From contig JAOPWC010000117.1 in the NCBI GenBank assembly GCA_025965895.1, forward strand, positions 1 to 33,371: a stretch of DNA of 33,371 nt. The letters run 5' to 3'. The position numbers and the translations under genes were made by a program. Every line of letters starts with the position of its first letter. Within the stretch, counting starts at the first letter, position 1. The notes beneath the pieces were generated by a model. It searched no databases, was not told the DNA's origin, and was given only the letters and a program-made list of their open reading frames with translations. Below, piece by piece: positions 1 to 13,859 of this stretch. The DNA comes from Mycobacterium sp. GTDB taxonomy: Bacteria; Actinomycetota; Actinomycetes; Mycobacteriales; Mycobacteriaceae.

Positions 1-32
1 TCCTGAGCCAGGATCAAACTCTCCAAACAAAA
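1..32 (-). rRNA. rrs: 16S rRNA, 5' end only (partial)
   Basis: Read on the minus strand, positions 24 to 1 are the universal 5' region of bacterial 16S rRNA (GAGAGTTTGATCCTGGCTCAG), preceded by the mycobacterial TTTTGTTTG start. The gene continues out of the window to the left. The exact mature 5' end is a guess from related sequences. Location just downstream of murA matches the rrnA locus of mycobacteria. Confidence 0.95.
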
Positions 33-152
33 CCCAAAAGGCTCCAATCAGAGAAACCTGACAAGTCAGAAAAACTGACCAAAAAAACCACACCCCAACA
101 CGGGGACGCCAGAGCGCGGCAAAAAAACAACAAACAAAAACCACCAAACACA

Positions 153-173
153 CTATTGAGTTCTCAAACAACA
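153..173 (-). promoter_or_regulatory. rrn leader boxA antitermination element
   Basis: The minus strand reads TGTTGTTTGAGAACTCAATAG, the conserved boxA-type element of mycobacterial pre-rRNA leaders, which is bound by Nus factors for antitermination. The whole leader between about 190 and 33 is T-rich on the transcribed strand, as in other mycobacterial rrn operons. The identity rests on motif recognition. Confidence 0.75.
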
Positions 174-197
174 CACCCGTTCGAGGGCAACCCTGCC

Positions 198-226
198 ACT
201 GTACTCCAGTCAGCACGGCCCGTCAA
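198..226 (-). promoter_or_regulatory. rrn promoter (SigA type)
   Basis: On the minus strand there is a -35 hexamer TTGACG (226-221), a 17-base spacer and a -10 hexamer TACAGT (203-198). This predicts a start near position 191 and a leader of roughly 160 nt before 16S. It lies about 50 bp beyond the murA stop. No second equally good promoter was found between murA and 16S, although rrn operons can have several. Confidence 0.75.
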
Positions 227-276
227 GCCGCGCGGGAAGTGGTGTAACCGCGCCGCACGGCCTGTTATCGCCCAGT

Positions 277-1536
277 CTACTCGCTGCTGACCCGCTCGAT
301 CTCGGCACCCAAGCTGATCAAGTTCTCGACGAAGAGCGGATATCCCCGGTCGATATGGAAGACGTCATGGACCTCGGTGTCGCCATCGGCCACCAGGCCG
401 GCCAGGACCAGCCCGGCGCCGGCCCGGATGTCCGACGCCCACACCGGTGCGCTGGACAGCTGGGGGATACCGCGCACCACGGCATGGTGACCGTCGGTCC
501 TGGCGTCGGCCCCAAGCCGGATCATCTCCTCGACGAACCGGAACCGAGCCTCGAACACGTTCTCGGTGACCATCGACGTGCCGTCGGCGATAGCCGCCAA
601 CCCGATCGCCATCGGCTGCAGGTCAGTCGGAAACCCGGGGAACGGCAGTGTCGCGACGTTCACCGCCTTCGGACGCTCGTACTGCACCACCCTGAAGCCG
701 TGGTCGTGCTGGGTGACCGTGGCGCCGGCATCGTGCAGCTTGTGCAGCACCAGTTGAAGGTGCGCAGGATCGACGCCGTTGACCGAGATGTCGCCGCGTG
801 TCATGGCCGCCGCGATTCCCCACGTCGCGGCGACGATGCGATCGCCGATCACGCGGTGTTGGGTCGGGTAGAGCCGATCCACGCCGGTGATGGTCATCGT
901 CGACGAGCCGGCACCCTCGATCTCGGCACCCATTTGGCTGAGCATCGTGCACAGATCCACCACATCCGGCTCACGGGCGGCGTTATGAATCGTCGTCACA
1001 CCTTCGGCGAGGACAGCGGCCATCAAAATGTTCTCGGTCGCGCCGACAGAAGGGAATTCGAGCTGAATCTCCGCGCCGCGCAGGTGGTCCGCCTCGGCCA
1101 CCACGCATCCGTGTTCGATGTTGCACCTGGCCCCGAGCTGCCGCAGCCCCGCCTGATGCATGTCCAGGGGCCGCGAACCGATCGCATCGCCACCCGGCAG
1201 CGCCACCCGGGCGCGCCGGCAGCGTCCGACGAGGGGTCCGAGCACGCACACCGAGGCGCGGAACTGACGCACTGCGGCGAAGTCGGCGTCGTACTTGGGT
1301 TCGTCCGGCGACGTGACCCGTACCGTCCCGTCGTCGAGTTCCACGTTCGCCCCCAGGCCCCGCAGCACCTCGGCCATCAGCGGCACGTCGAGTATTTCGG
1401 GGCAGTTCGTGATGGTGCTTGTGCCTTCGGCGAGCAGGGCCGCTGCCATCAGCTTGAGCACGCTGTTTTTGGCGCCGCCAACAGCAACTTCCCCCGATAA
1501 CCGGTTGCCGCCGGTCACCACAAAGCGCTCGCTCAC
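277..1536 (-). CDS. murA: UDP-N-acetylglucosamine 1-carboxyvinyltransferase
   Basis: Catalyses the first committed step of peptidoglycan precursor synthesis in the cytoplasm: enolpyruvyl transfer from PEP to UDP-GlcNAc. The 419-residue product begins at GTG ([10 protein letters not shown]) and contains the GGAKNS substrate motif near residues 20-25. In the active-site loop ([13 protein letters not shown]) residue 117 is Asp, where E. coli has Cys. Mycobacterial MurA is known to carry this Asp, which prevents covalent inactivation by fosfomycin. The frame stays open upstream to 1854, but family alignment and a -10 element 7 nt before the GTG place the start here. It is divergent from pduO and directly upstream of the rrn promoter. 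Confidence 0.97.
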   Translation of the reverse strand: MSERFVVTGGNRLSGEVAVGGAKNSVLKLMAAALLAEGTSTITNCPEILDVPLMAEVLRGLGANVELDDGTVRVTSPDEPKYDADFAAVRQFRASVCVLGPLVGRCRRARVALPGGDAIGSRPLDMHQAGLRQLGARCNIEHGCVVAEADHLRGAEIQLEFPSVGATENILMAAVLAEGVTTIHNAAREPDVVDLCTMLSQMGAEIEGAGSSTMTITGVDRLYPTQHRVIGDRIVAATWGIAAAMTRGDISVNGVDPAHLQLVLHKLHDAGATVTQHDHGFRVVQYERPKAVNVATLPFPGFPTDLQPMAIGLAAIADGTSMVTENVFEARFRFVEEMIRLGADARTDGHHAVVRGIPQLSSAPVWASDIRAGAGLVLAGLVADGDTEVHDVFHIDRGYPLFVENLISLGAEIERVSSE

Positions 1537-1543
1537 GCCGGTT

Positions 1544-1572
1544 AGTGTAAACAGCGCGGCCTCCAATGTCAG
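1544..1572 (-). promoter_or_regulatory. murA promoter, probably leaderless
   Basis: The minus strand shows -35 CTGACA (1572-1567), a 17-bp spacer and -10 TACACT (1549-1544), then 7 nt (GTTGGCC region, 1543-1537) before the GTG start. With normal -10 to +1 spacing, transcription would start at or within a base or two of the start codon. No Shine-Dalgarno sequence fits in the remaining space. Confidence 0.6.
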
Positions 1573-1581
1573 TCTGCCCGG

Positions 1582-1587
1582 TACGGT
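1582..1587 (+). promoter_or_regulatory. Candidate -10 for pduO, probably leaderless
   Basis: TACGGT (a TANNNT -10) ends 6 nt before the ATG at 1594. A start site at the normal distance would fall on the start codon. There is no convincing -35 hexamer and no Shine-Dalgarno. The element interleaves with the murA promoter on the opposite strand, so the two divergent promoters occupy the same 57 bp. Confidence 0.45.
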
Positions 1588-1593
1588 TTGACC

Positions 1594-2178
1594 ATGGCAG
1601 TACATCTGACCCGCATATACACCCGTACCGGCGACGACGGCACCACCGGATTGAGCGATTTCTCCCGAGTATCGAAGAACGATCCGCGGCTGGTGGCGTA
1701 CGCGGACTGCGACGAGACCAACGCCGCGATCGGTGTCGCGATCGCACTGGGTCAACCGGACGCAACGATGATGACGGTCCTTCGTCAGATTCAGAACGAT
1801 CTCTTCGACGCCGGTGCCGATCTTTCCACCCCTGTGGTGGAGAATCCGGAACATCCGCCACTGCGGATCACTCAGGACTATATCGACCGACTCGAAAAAT
1901 GGTGCGACGCTTATAATGACGGTCTCTCGGCTCTTAATTCCTTTGTGTTGCCGGGAGGTTCGGCCTTGTCATCTCTGCTTCACGTCGCCCGAACCGTGGC
2001 ACGACGCGCGGAGCGCTCGGCGTGGGCTGCGATTCAGGCGCATTCCGGCACTGTCAGCGCTCTGCCTGCCAAGTACCTCAACCGGTTGTCCGACTTGCTG
2101 TTCATCCTGTCCCGGGTCGCCAACCCGGATGGTGACGTCCTCTGGCAGCCGGGGGGCGTGCAGGCAGCAGAGGACTAG
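1594..2178 (+). CDS. pduO: PduO-type ATP:cob(I)alamin adenosyltransferase
   Basis: Transfers the adenosyl group of ATP to reduced cobalamin to make adenosylcobalamin, the cofactor of methylmalonyl-CoA mutase and related enzymes. The 194-residue protein has the N-terminal ATP-binding signature [13 protein letters not shown], the [12 protein letters not shown] helix, and the C-terminal [12 protein letters not shown] and [15 protein letters not shown] helices, in family order. ATG at 1594 is preferred to the TTG two codons upstream because homologues start [13 protein letters not shown] and because of the -10 spacing. It is the only plus-strand gene in this part of the window and converges with the DUF2550 gene, 14 bp away. 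Confidence 0.93.
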   Translation: MAVHLTRIYTRTGDDGTTGLSDFSRVSKNDPRLVAYADCDETNAAIGVAIALGQPDATMMTVLRQIQNDLFDAGADLSTPVVENPEHPPLRITQDYIDRLEKWCDAYNDGLSALNSFVLPGGSALSSLLHVARTVARRAERSAWAAIQAHSGTVSALPAKYLNRLSDLLFILSRVANPDGDVLWQPGGVQAAED

Positions 2179-2192
2179 CCGCTCGCGCTGAC

Positions 2193-2636
2193 CTAAACCA
2201 TCCGCCGACGGGCACGCGGCGACGGCCGGGACTCGAGCCACGACAGGAACGCGGTCAACGCGCCGCGGTCGAGGGCCATTTCGTAGCCACGTCGGCGATC
2301 CAGCCCGGTGTCGCGCAGTTCGAGGACGACGATTTCGGCGGTCATGATGTCGAACTCGTCGCCCCGGGGCGCGCGGCGCGAGACGATCTCGAGCCCTCGA
2401 CGGCTGAGCCGGCGGTCGGGCCACCATCGGAGGCTGGAGAGCCGATAGAACCTGGCCTCATCACCGCGATAACGGATCACCCCGTGACGCCAGCCGTGGC
2501 CGCCGACGGCGGGAATGTCGCGCAGGATGGCCGCCGTACCACCCTGGCGAAGCTTCCAGAGCCGGTAGGTAAGAGCGACGACCGCCAGCAGCAGGACGGC
2601 GACAAGCGCGACCATGATGCCCATCGGCGCGCTCAT
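2193..2636 (-). CDS. DUF2550 membrane-anchored protein at the end of the atp operon
   Basis: A 147-residue protein with one N-terminal transmembrane helix (about residues 7-27, VALVAVLLLAVVALTYRLW) followed by a basic cytoplasmic domain with conserved WRHGVIRYRGDEARFYRLSS and SRRAPRGDEFDIM segments. It matches the actinobacterial DUF2550 family, which lies after atpC in mycobacteria. Function is not known. ATG at 2636 is 13 bp after the atpC stop, so it is probably co-transcribed with the ATP synthase genes. An upstream extension of the frame to 2735 overlaps atpC and is not needed. Confidence 0.88.
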   Translation of the reverse strand: MSAPMGIMVALVAVLLLAVVALTYRLWKLRQGGTAAILRDIPAVGGHGWRHGVIRYRGDEARFYRLSSLRWWPDRRLSRRGLEIVSRRAPRGDEFDIMTAEIVVLELRDTGLDRRRGYEMALDRGALTAFLSWLESRPSPRARRRMV

Positions 2637-2649
2637 CAGCGGCGCGGTC

Positions 2650-3015
2650 CTAGTCGATCTCGCCCAACGCACGCAGCCTGGATCGGCCCCTGGCGGCGAT
2701 ACGCGGATCGTCGGACTCCGAATCGCGCCTGGCACGGTCGGCGTCGATTTCCGAGTCGAATTCGGCTGACTCCGCCAGGATGATCACGCCCTGTTCTGTC
2801 ACCGACATGAACCCGCCGTCCACGGCGACCCGCAAGTCGTCCTCGCCGTCGCGCTCCACGCGCACCATCGCGTCGTCGACCAGCTGTGCCACGAGCGGAA
2901 TGTGCCGCGGCAGAATGCCGATCTCTCCTGCCGTGGTGCGGGTGAACACGAAGGTTCCCTTGCCGGACCACATCTTGCGTTCGACGGCGACGATGTCGAC
3001 GTCCATATCAGCCAC
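2650..3015 (-). CDS. atpC: ATP synthase epsilon subunit
   Basis: Epsilon subunit (121 residues) of the F1 central stalk. It couples gamma rotation to catalysis and contributes to suppression of ATP hydrolysis in mycobacteria. The N-terminal beta-sandwich is visible in [19 protein letters not shown] and the [16 protein letters not shown] strand. The C-terminal helical part is short, as is usual in mycobacteria. Start chosen is GTG at 3015, preceded by AAAGGTG; an in-frame ATG three codons later is an alternative. It follows atpD after 28 bp. Confidence 0.95.
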   Translation of the reverse strand: MADMDVDIVAVERKMWSGKGTFVFTRTTAGEIGILPRHIPLVAQLVDDAMVRVERDGEDDLRVAVDGGFMSVTEQGVIILAESAEFDSEIDADRARRDSESDDPRIAARGRSRLRALGEID

Positions 3016-3043
3016 GTCACAACACCTTTCGGCTCATTGGCGG

Positions 3044-5700
<2,657 letters not shown>

Positions 5701-5711
5701 TGGTCCTCGCC

Positions 5712-7361
<1,650 letters not shown>

Positions 7362-7412
7362 GGCTTTTCGTCTTCCTGCTTCCGATGTGCGTCTGTCTGA
7401 TGAGGGTTGGTC

Positions 7413-8750
7413 TTAATCCGGTAGCCGAGTCTGTGCCGCGGCCAGCCGCGAGGCCAGCGTGCCGTCGACGACCTCGTCGCCGACTGAGATCGACAAGCCG
7501 CCCAACAACTCCGGATCGATCTGCAGCTGGACCGACACGGGGTGGTTATAGATGCGGGTTAACAGCTCGGTGAGGCGGCTCTGTTGCGAGTCAGTTAATT
7601 CCGCCGCAGCGTTGACGTGAGCAATCACCTCGCCGCGCCGGCTGACGACCAACTCGGCCAGCGCCTTGACCGCATCGTCGGCCCGTCCACCGCGCAGCAA
7701 TTCTATGGTCTGCGTGAGCAGCGCAGCGGTAATTTCATTTACGCCCTCAGCGTGATTCAGCACGTCCTTGAGCAGCTTGACGCGGCCCTCGGCCGGAGTC
7801 GTGAAGTCGCTGAGCAGGGCGGCGAGCCGGGGCTCGGAATCCAAGATCCGCCCGAACCGGAACAGCTGTTCCTCGACTTCGTCGATTTGGTGTTCTCGGT
7901 CGGCGCCGACGAGGAGCGCCACCCGCGCGACATATTCGACACCATCGACAAGGTCCGAGTCTTCAGACCAACGTCCCGACGCCGCGCCCTTGAGCACCTC
8001 GAGCGTCGGAGTGTCCAGTTTGTCACCGAACAGCCTGTCCACCATTCGCAGCTTGGCTGACGGGTCATCGGCGGGGTCGGCGAGGTGCCTGGTCAGAATC
8101 GGTTCTCGGACAAAGAGCTTGACGACCGACGCCAGTTCATCGGCGAGCTTGGACAATGCATCTGGGTCCAGACCCGCGACGACTTCATCGAAGCGCTCAA
8201 TCGTCGCCTTCAGCGAGTCTCGGCTCGCCGAGCGCATCTTCGCCGTAACCGGGTCCGTCAGCGCCACGTCCGCCGGCGACATCGCGTCCAACTCGTCGAG
8301 GAATCGATCCACCGTCGCGGAACGCGCGTCCGGATCGGACACATGTTCACGCACCAACTCGCCTGCCCTGCGGACGGATTCGGTCCCGAGGTCCTGGCGC
8401 AGTTGGCGGATCAGCTGGGCGCGCAGTAGCTGAACCTGCTGTGCTCCTTGAATTTTGACGCGTTCGACTTCGGCATCGGCCTGTGCTCGCATCTGTTCGA
8501 TGATGTGTTCGGCATCAACGCGTGCCTCTTCGACAACCGTCTTCGCCTCGTTCCTGGCCCGCTCCAGCGCCTGACGGTGCGCCTTTTCGGCCTCGGCCAG
8601 TCGCTCCTTGGCCAGTGCGCTTTCCTCCAGTTGTTTGCGCACCGTCTCCTGCTGCGCGGCCATCAGCCGCCGGACCGGCGGCACCACATACCGCCAGACC
8701 AGCCACACGATGACGGCGAAGCCGACGAGTTGTCCGATGAAAGTTGCCAT
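7413..8750 (-). CDS. atpFH: ATP synthase b-delta fusion subunit
   Basis: A 445-residue fusion typical of mycobacteria. Residues 3-24 are a transmembrane helix ([16 protein letters not shown]). Residues 25-105 are a charged Ala/Glu/Arg coiled coil of b type, then a linker. The C-terminal 250 residues are the delta (OSCP-like) domain, with the ending [19 protein letters not shown]. It forms the peripheral stator together with the separate b subunit of atpF. The start codon lies 2 bp after the atpF stop, implying translational coupling. Confidence 0.96.
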   Translation of the reverse strand: MATFIGQLVGFAVIVWLVWRYVVPPVRRLMAAQQETVRKQLEESALAKERLAEAEKAHRQALERARNEAKTVVEEARVDAEHIIEQMRAQADAEVERVKIQGAQQVQLLRAQLIRQLRQDLGTESVRRAGELVREHVSDPDARSATVDRFLDELDAMSPADVALTDPVTAKMRSASRDSLKATIERFDEVVAGLDPDALSKLADELASVVKLFVREPILTRHLADPADDPSAKLRMVDRLFGDKLDTPTLEVLKGAASGRWSEDSDLVDGVEYVARVALLVGADREHQIDEVEEQLFRFGRILDSEPRLAALLSDFTTPAEGRVKLLKDVLNHAEGVNEITAALLTQTIELLRGGRADDAVKALAELVVSRRGEVIAHVNAAAELTDSQQSRLTELLTRIYNHPVSVQLQIDPELLGGLSISVGDEVVDGTLASRLAAAQTRLPD

Positions 8751-8752
8751 CT

Positions 8753-9289
8753 CTACCGCCCCGAGACCGTCGTGGCCTTGCCGGATGCCTTGGCGGTCAT
8801 GTCCACCCCTAGCACGCGGCTGGCCAGCGCGGCCGCCAGCGATTCCACGGAGGACCGCAGGGCGGCCGCGATGGCGTCGGCCTGCTGTTTGAGTTCCTCC
8901 GCCACGCGCTGCAACGCCGACTCCGATTCCTCAGCGGCCCGCGCCCTCATCTGCTCGATGATCCGGCGTCCTTCCGCCCTGGCCTGTTCGCGAATGGCCG
9001 AGGCCTCCTTGCGGGCCCGGGCCATCGCCTTTTCGTAATCTGCTTCAGCGGCCGCGAACAGACCTGCCGCTTTGCGGTTGTTCTCCGCGGTCTCGCGGAC
9101 CATGGCGTCGCGCTCCCGCAGCACTCTCATGATCGGCGGCACCACGAAGGCGCCGATCACGCCGAGAACGATCAAGAAGATGATCAAAACGACGAAGAAA
9201 GTGCCGTTGGGGACGAGGAAGTTGCTGGTACCGCCGCCTTCCCCGGCAGCCTGGCTCACCGCCAGGACCGTTGCGCTCGATTGACCCAT
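8753..9289 (-). CDS. atpF: ATP synthase b subunit
   Basis: Peripheral stalk subunit, 178 residues. One transmembrane helix at about residues 29-51 ([19 protein letters not shown]) is followed by a long Ala/Glu/Arg-rich coiled coil (about 57-150) reaching toward F1. It is 13 bp from atpE and 2 bp from atpFH. Two distinct b-type stalk proteins (this one and the fusion) make the stator asymmetric, as known in mycobacteria. Confidence 0.95.
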   Translation of the reverse strand: MGQSSATVLAVSQAAGEGGGTSNFLVPNGTFFVVLIIFLIVLGVIGAFVVPPIMRVLRERDAMVRETAENNRKAAGLFAAAEADYEKAMARARKEASAIREQARAEGRRIIEQMRARAAEESESALQRVAEELKQQADAIAAALRSSVESLAAALASRVLGVDMTAKASGKATTVSGR

Positions 9290-9302
9290 GGCCGTCGACT
9301 AC

Positions 9303-9554
<252 letters not shown>

Positions 9555-9615
9555 TTATCCTCCTTGATAACCGGTAGGGGTCCTACCAGGACGTGGGTCG
9601 AGAATGTCCGGGCAT

Positions 9616-10374
9616 TCAGTCGTGGTGCTCCTCATCTAGCTCCATTGACTGACTGAAATACAAGATCGTCAGCAGAGCGAAGATGAACGCCTGGATCGCG
9701 CCGACGAACAAATCGAAGCTCTTCCAGATGGCGTTGGGTAACCACATGATGTACGGCGGAAACAGCGCGATCAACGCGACCAGGATGCCGCCGGCGAAGA
9801 TGTTGCCGAAAAGTCGGAGCGACAACGAGATCGGCTTGGCGAGTTCTTCCACGATATTGATCGGGGCGAGGAATGCGACGTGTCCCCGCAGCAGCGCCAG
9901 CGGGTGCCCGAGCAGCCCGCGCCGCCAGATCCCCGCCGCGTGGTAACACACGAATACGAACAGTGCCAGCGCCAGCACGAAGTTGATGTCCGACGCCGGC
10001 GGCTTGAGCAGTTCGTGAGTGTGTCCCGAAGAGTCGGTGTATTGCACTGGAAGGACAGCCAGCCAGTTCGCGATCAGGATGAAGACGAACAGCGTCACGG
10101 CGAGCGGCAGCACGAACGGGGCGACCCGCAAGCCGATGGTGGTCTCGATCTGGTTGCGCATCTGAATGGTGATGGCTTCGAAAAAAAGCTGCACGCCGTT
10201 GGGCACGCCCGATGACGTGACCTTGGCGCGTAGGAAGAATGCCAGACCGATCACGATCACCGCGGTGATCGCCGTGGACAACACGGTGTCGACGTTGACG
10301 GTCATGCCGAACCACTTCGCAGTGTCGTGCTGGCCGACCTCGATGGCAGCCTCGGCGAGGATCTTCTCACTCAT
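9616..10374 (-). CDS. atpB: ATP synthase a subunit
   Basis: Integral membrane stator subunit with the proton half-channels, 252 residues and five to six transmembrane helices. The essential arginine is Arg187 in [16 protein letters not shown]. The last helix ([19 protein letters not shown]) is typical. The start at 10374 overlaps the end of the atpI-like gene by 8 bp. A 67-bp gap separates it from atpE. Confidence 0.97.
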   Translation of the reverse strand: MSEKILAEAAIEVGQHDTAKWFGMTVNVDTVLSTAITAVIVIGLAFFLRAKVTSSGVPNGVQLFFEAITIQMRNQIETTIGLRVAPFVLPLAVTLFVFILIANWLAVLPVQYTDSSGHTHELLKPPASDINFVLALALFVFVCYHAAGIWRRGLLGHPLALLRGHVAFLAPINIVEELAKPISLSLRLFGNIFAGGILVALIALFPPYIMWLPNAIWKSFDLFVGAIQAFIFALLTILYFSQSMELDEEHHD

Positions 10375-10843
10375 GGTCTGTCGCCGTCCCTCCGGTTCCC
10401 TCGCCCTCTGTACCCTCGCCAGGTGCCGTCCCGGCTCCGCTGCGCAACTTCTTCCACACTGGCAGCGCCGTCGTCAGCACGAGCAGGACCTGGAACAGCG
10501 CCAGGCCGAAGACCACACCCAAGCCGGCTGGGCGGAAAAGGAATGCGATGGTCAACCCGATCACGGTGATGATCAGAAGCCTGGTCGCGGAGTTCAGCGC
10601 CATCTTTCTCTTCAGCGGATGGTCGCGGGCCGTGATCGACTCGACGGAACGCTGGACGAGGACCGCGTTGAGCAAACCGAGGCCGAGTCCAACTCCGAAG
10701 AACACGCCGACCATCACGTGACCCACAACGGCCGCCGTGGCGACCGCCACGACGGTCAAGGCGACACAGATGACGAGCAGCCGAATCGGCCGGAACGCAA
10801 CGGAGGGCAACACCAACGGCGCGTCCTGCGCTGGCGTCGTCAC
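10367..10843 (-). CDS. AtpI-like membrane protein, first gene of the atp operon
   Basis: A 158-residue protein with four hydrophobic segments ([71 protein letters not shown]). Placement just before atpB and topology match the AtpI-like genes of bacterial atp operons, thought to aid c-ring assembly or magnesium supply; that role is inferred. GTG start at 10843 is preceded by GAGGTAG. The 235 bp upstream, to the wecA stop, hold no gene, and I could not pick a convincing promoter there. Confidence 0.85.
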   Translation of the reverse strand: MTTPAQDAPLVLPSVAFRPIRLLVICVALTVVAVATAAVVGHVMVGVFFGVGLGLGLLNAVLVQRSVESITARDHPLKRKMALNSATRLLIITVIGLTIAFLFRPAGLGVVFGLALFQVLLVLTTALPVWKKLRSGAGTAPGEGTEGEGTGGTATDHE

Positions 10844-11078
10844 TTCGCTACCTCAATCCCGCGTTGCTGGGAGATGCCTGGTTGATCGCTGGCTGGCACG
10901 CCGAGCGTATCGGAGGGCGATCAGTGCGCCTGAATCACCCACGGAGCATCTCCTATGTCGGTCGAAAATCGTCCCGCCGAACGCGAATCCGACGAGCCGG
11001 GGGCCGGCAACCCGCGGTGCTTCTTTCGGGTTCTACCAGCACCGTACCACATGGTAGATGGCCCTAAACCGGTACCTA

Positions 11079-12305
11079 CTACTTCTCGTCGTACAGCTCT
11101 TCGCGACGCCGCAACAGCGGGATCACGGTCACCACGACCGCCACCACGATGGCCCCCAACATGACCGCACCGGCGTAACGCGGGTCGATGAAGATGGTGC
11201 TCGCGGTGCCGAACGCGACGATCGCCACCCACATGTAGATCAGGAGTACTACGCGCCGGTGTGAGTGACCGATCTCCAGTAGTCGATGGTGCAGGTGCAT
11301 CTTGTCCGGACTGAACGCGCTGCGCCCCGCCCGCGTGCGGCGCACGATGGCCAGCAGCAGGTCGAGCATCGGGACGAACATGACCGCGACGACGAGCAGG
11401 AAAGGCGACAGCAGAGCGAACACGTCCCGGGCACCGTACGCGTTCTGCGAGATGGGCCCGGCGGCCGTCGTGGACGCCGCGGCCAGCATCAGCCCGATCA
11501 GCATCGACCCGGAGTCGCCCATGAAGATGCGGGCGCGATGGAAGTTGTGCGGCAGAAACCCCAGGCATGCACCGGCCAGCACGACGGAGATGATCGCCGG
11601 CGGGTAGAAGAGCACATCGCCGCCATGGTCACGCAGCAAGCCGACCGAGAAGACGCAGATGGCGGACGCGGTAATCAGGCCAAGCCCGGCCGCCAGCCCG
11701 TCGAGTCCGTCGACGAAGTTCATCGCGTTGACAATCGCCACGGTCAGCGCCAGCGTCAGCAAGATGGATGACACTTGATCCAGCACGATCGTGCCGGCCC
11801 CGCCGATCGGGATGTAGAGCACACTCCATGCCACGCCCATAGTCACCAGCACGCTGGCCGCGGTGATCTGACCGGCGAATTTCGTCAGCGCATCCAGTCC
11901 CCAGCGGTCGTCGATCAGACCGATGCCCATGATCAGGCCGCCGGCGACCAATACCGCCGGCATGCCGGAGGAGTAGACGAAGCCGCGCGTCAGCGCGGGT
12001 AATTGCGACGCCAACAGCACCGCGGCCAGCACCCCGATGTAGATCGCCAGGCCGCCCATGCGGGGTGTGGGTTGGATGTGGACGTCGCGTTCGCGCGGGT
12101 AGGCGACGGCCCCCAACCGCATGGCCAGCACCCGGACCCAGCCGGTGCAGAAGTAGGTGATGATGGCCGCGGCCAGGCCGACCAACGCCAGTTCACGCAG
12201 CGGCACGCCGGCGCCGCGATCTGACAGCGCCAACACAGTGTGCGCCGGGAGCGCGGTTAGCGCGACATCAGGCCCCGCGGAAATCACCGGTGAACCGTAC
12301 TGCAC
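11079..12305 (-). CDS. wecA: Undecaprenyl-phosphate GlcNAc-1-phosphate transferase
   Basis: Polytopic membrane enzyme that transfers GlcNAc-1-phosphate to decaprenyl phosphate, the first step of the arabinogalactan linker in mycobacteria. About 408 residues with around ten to eleven transmembrane helices. Family motifs in order: PTPRMGG, GLIDDRWGLDAL (Asp-Asp magnesium site), NAMNFVDGLDGLAAG, FMGDSGSMLIG and KMHLHHRLLEIGHS. Start is uncertain: GTG at 12305 was chosen over the adjacent TTG at 12308, and no strong Shine-Dalgarno is visible. It follows tsaC after 40 bp, in an operon-like row with prmC and prfA. Confidence 0.94.
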   Translation of the reverse strand: MQYGSPVISAGPDVALTALPAHTVLALSDRGAGVPLRELALVGLAAAIITYFCTGWVRVLAMRLGAVAYPRERDVHIQPTPRMGGLAIYIGVLAAVLLASQLPALTRGFVYSSGMPAVLVAGGLIMGIGLIDDRWGLDALTKFAGQITAASVLVTMGVAWSVLYIPIGGAGTIVLDQVSSILLTLALTVAIVNAMNFVDGLDGLAAGLGLITASAICVFSVGLLRDHGGDVLFYPPAIISVVLAGACLGFLPHNFHRARIFMGDSGSMLIGLMLAAASTTAAGPISQNAYGARDVFALLSPFLLVVAVMFVPMLDLLLAIVRRTRAGRSAFSPDKMHLHHRLLEIGHSHRRVVLLIYMWVAIVAFGTASTIFIDPRYAGAVMLGAIVVAVVVTVIPLLRRREELYDEK

Positions 12306-12345
12306 CAAACTGAGCTCAGGCCGCCCGAGCGCTTCGAGCGCGAGA

Positions 12346-12999
12346 TCATGTCTTCAGCGTGGCCGGGTCGACGCCGAGAACGCCGGCAACATCGTCGGCG
12401 CTGACCGGCCCGGTTCGCAGGATCCGCGGCGCATCGCCGGTGAGGTCCACGATGGTCGACGCGGCCTGCCGCTCCGACGGACCCGCGTCGAGGTAGACCT
12501 CGACCAGGTCGCCGAGCTGCCGGTGGGCGTCGTCGGCGGTCGTGGCGGGAGGACTGGCGGAGATGTTGGCACTTGACACCGCCATCGGGCCCACCTCGCG
12601 CAGCACCTCGATCGCCACCGGATGCAATGGCATCCGCAACATCACGGTGCCGCGCGCATCGCCCAGGTCCCACTGCAGCGACGGCGCCTGCCGCACAACC
12701 AAGCTCAGTGCTCCCGGCCAGAACGCGCGCACCAACTCACGCGCGGTATGCGGCACTGTCAGCGCCAGCCCGTCGATGGTGTGCCACGAGCCGACCAGCA
12801 CCGGTACCGGCATGTCGCGGCCGCGACCCTTGGCGGCGAGTAATGCGGCGACCGCCAACGCGTCGAACGCGTCGGCGCCGATCCCGTAGACGGTGTCGGT
12901 GGGCAACACCACCAGCCGGCCGTCCTTCACCGCGCCGATCGCCGAGGCGATGCCCGTCGCCCGTTGTTCTGGATCGGAACAGTCGAAAATCCGGGTCAT
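12346..12999 (-). CDS. tsaC: L-threonylcarbamoyladenylate synthase (YrdC/Sua5 family)
   Basis: Makes threonylcarbamoyl-AMP from threonine, bicarbonate and ATP for the t6A37 modification of ANN-decoding tRNAs. The 217-residue protein is a single YrdC domain: LPTDTVYGIGADAF near the start, KGRGRDMPVPVLV, FWPGALSLVV, GTVMLRMPLHP and VSSANISASPPATT. The longer Sua5 C-terminal domain is absent. The start ATG at 12999 overlaps the prmC stop in ATGA, so the two genes are translationally coupled. The frame extends upstream to 13155 but inside prmC. Confidence 0.95.
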   Translation of the reverse strand: MTRIFDCSDPEQRATGIASAIGAVKDGRLVVLPTDTVYGIGADAFDALAVAALLAAKGRGRDMPVPVLVGSWHTIDGLALTVPHTARELVRAFWPGALSLVVRQAPSLQWDLGDARGTVMLRMPLHPVAIEVLREVGPMAVSSANISASPPATTADDAHRQLGDLVEVYLDAGPSERQAASTIVDLTGDAPRILRTGPVSADDVAGVLGVDPATLKT

Positions 13000-13859
13000 G
13001 CGAAGGTCTTCCGCGTGGCGGTCACGAACCGTGCTCGACCGGCGAGGTCGCTGTGGCCGGTGATCTCGCCGAACCCGGCCCGCAGCAACGCCTTGGTGGC
13101 GTCCGCCGTCGTGTCGTCGTGCTCGATGGCGAGCAGGCCGCCCGGCTTCAGCCACCTTTCGGCCAGTGCGACGATGTGCGAGATCAGGGCCATGCCGTCG
13201 GGGCCGCCGAACAGCGCGGCCGGGGGATCGTGCTCGGCCACTTCAGGTTCTAAGTCGGTGCCGTCCGGCAGATACGGCGGATTGGCGACGACGAGGTCGA
13301 CTTGCCCGTCGAGGTCGGCGAACAGCGTCGGGTCCGTCACGTCTCCGTCGCGAACGTCGACCGTGGTGCCGGCCGTGTTGCGGCGCGCATAACGCAAGGC
13401 GTCGACGGAGTTGTCGACGGCGATGACCCGCGCTCGGGGCATGTGGTCGGCCAACGCGACGGCCAGCGCGCCGCAACCCGTACAGAGATCGACGATGACG
13501 GCCTGCGCCCGCAGCTGCCGCCGCATCGCCCACTCAAGCAATGCCTCGGTTTCGGGACGGGGAACGAACACGCCGGGACCGACGTGAAGTGTCACCTGGC
13601 CGAAGGCGTCGGTTCCGATGAGGTGTTGCAACGGGATTCGGCGGGCTCGCGCGGCGACGAGCTCGGCGTAGCGGCCCGGGAAATCGTCGCCGAGCGCGTC
13701 GATCAGCGGGAGCCGCCCACGCGTGATTCCGGCCACGTGCGCGGCGAGCGCTTCGGCGTCGTTGCACGGTGACGCCACGCCGGCGTCGGCCAATGTGGCC
13801 GTCGCTTCATCGATGGCCCGCCGCAACACCGTCGCGGGTTGAACGGCGCTGTGCATCAT
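12996..13859 (-). CDS. prmC: Release factor glutamine methyltransferase
   Basis: SAM-dependent enzyme that methylates the Gln of the GGQ motif in release factors. The 287-residue protein has an N-terminal helical substrate domain ([11 protein letters not shown] region), SAM motif I at 124-130 (DLCTGCG) and the catalytic NPPY at 193-196. Its substrate RF1 is encoded immediately upstream by prfA, overlapping in ATGA. The tandem Met-Met start leaves one-codon ambiguity. Confidence 0.96.
   Translation of the reverse strand: MMHSAVQPATVLRRAIDEATATLADAGVASPCNDAEALAAHVAGITRGRLPLIDALGDDFPGRYAELVAARARRIPLQHLIGTDAFGQVTLHVGPGVFVPRPETEALLEWAMRRQLRAQAVIVDLCTGCGALAVALADHMPRARVIAVDNSVDALRYARRNTAGTTVDVRDGDVTDPTLFADLDGQVDLVVANPPYLPDGTDLEPEVAEHDPPAALFGGPDGMALISHIVALAERWLKPGGLLAIEHDDTTADATKALLRAGFGEITGHSDLAGRARFVTATRKTFA

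Noticed and set aside
355..1500. Long plus-strand frame opposite murA (381 codons)
   Set aside because: It is the shadow of a GC-rich gene; the product is His/Arg-rich, without a domain, while the minus strand encodes MurA throughout.
1537..1854. Upstream extension of the murA frame
   Set aside because: It crosses the divergent promoter region and pduO; MurA homologues start at the chosen GTG.
10955..11164. Plus-strand 69-codon frame between the atpI-like gene and wecA, with GGAG before its ATG
   Set aside because: More than a third of it lies antisense to the wecA end, it has no recognisable domain, and the Shine-Dalgarno spacing is ordinary for chance.
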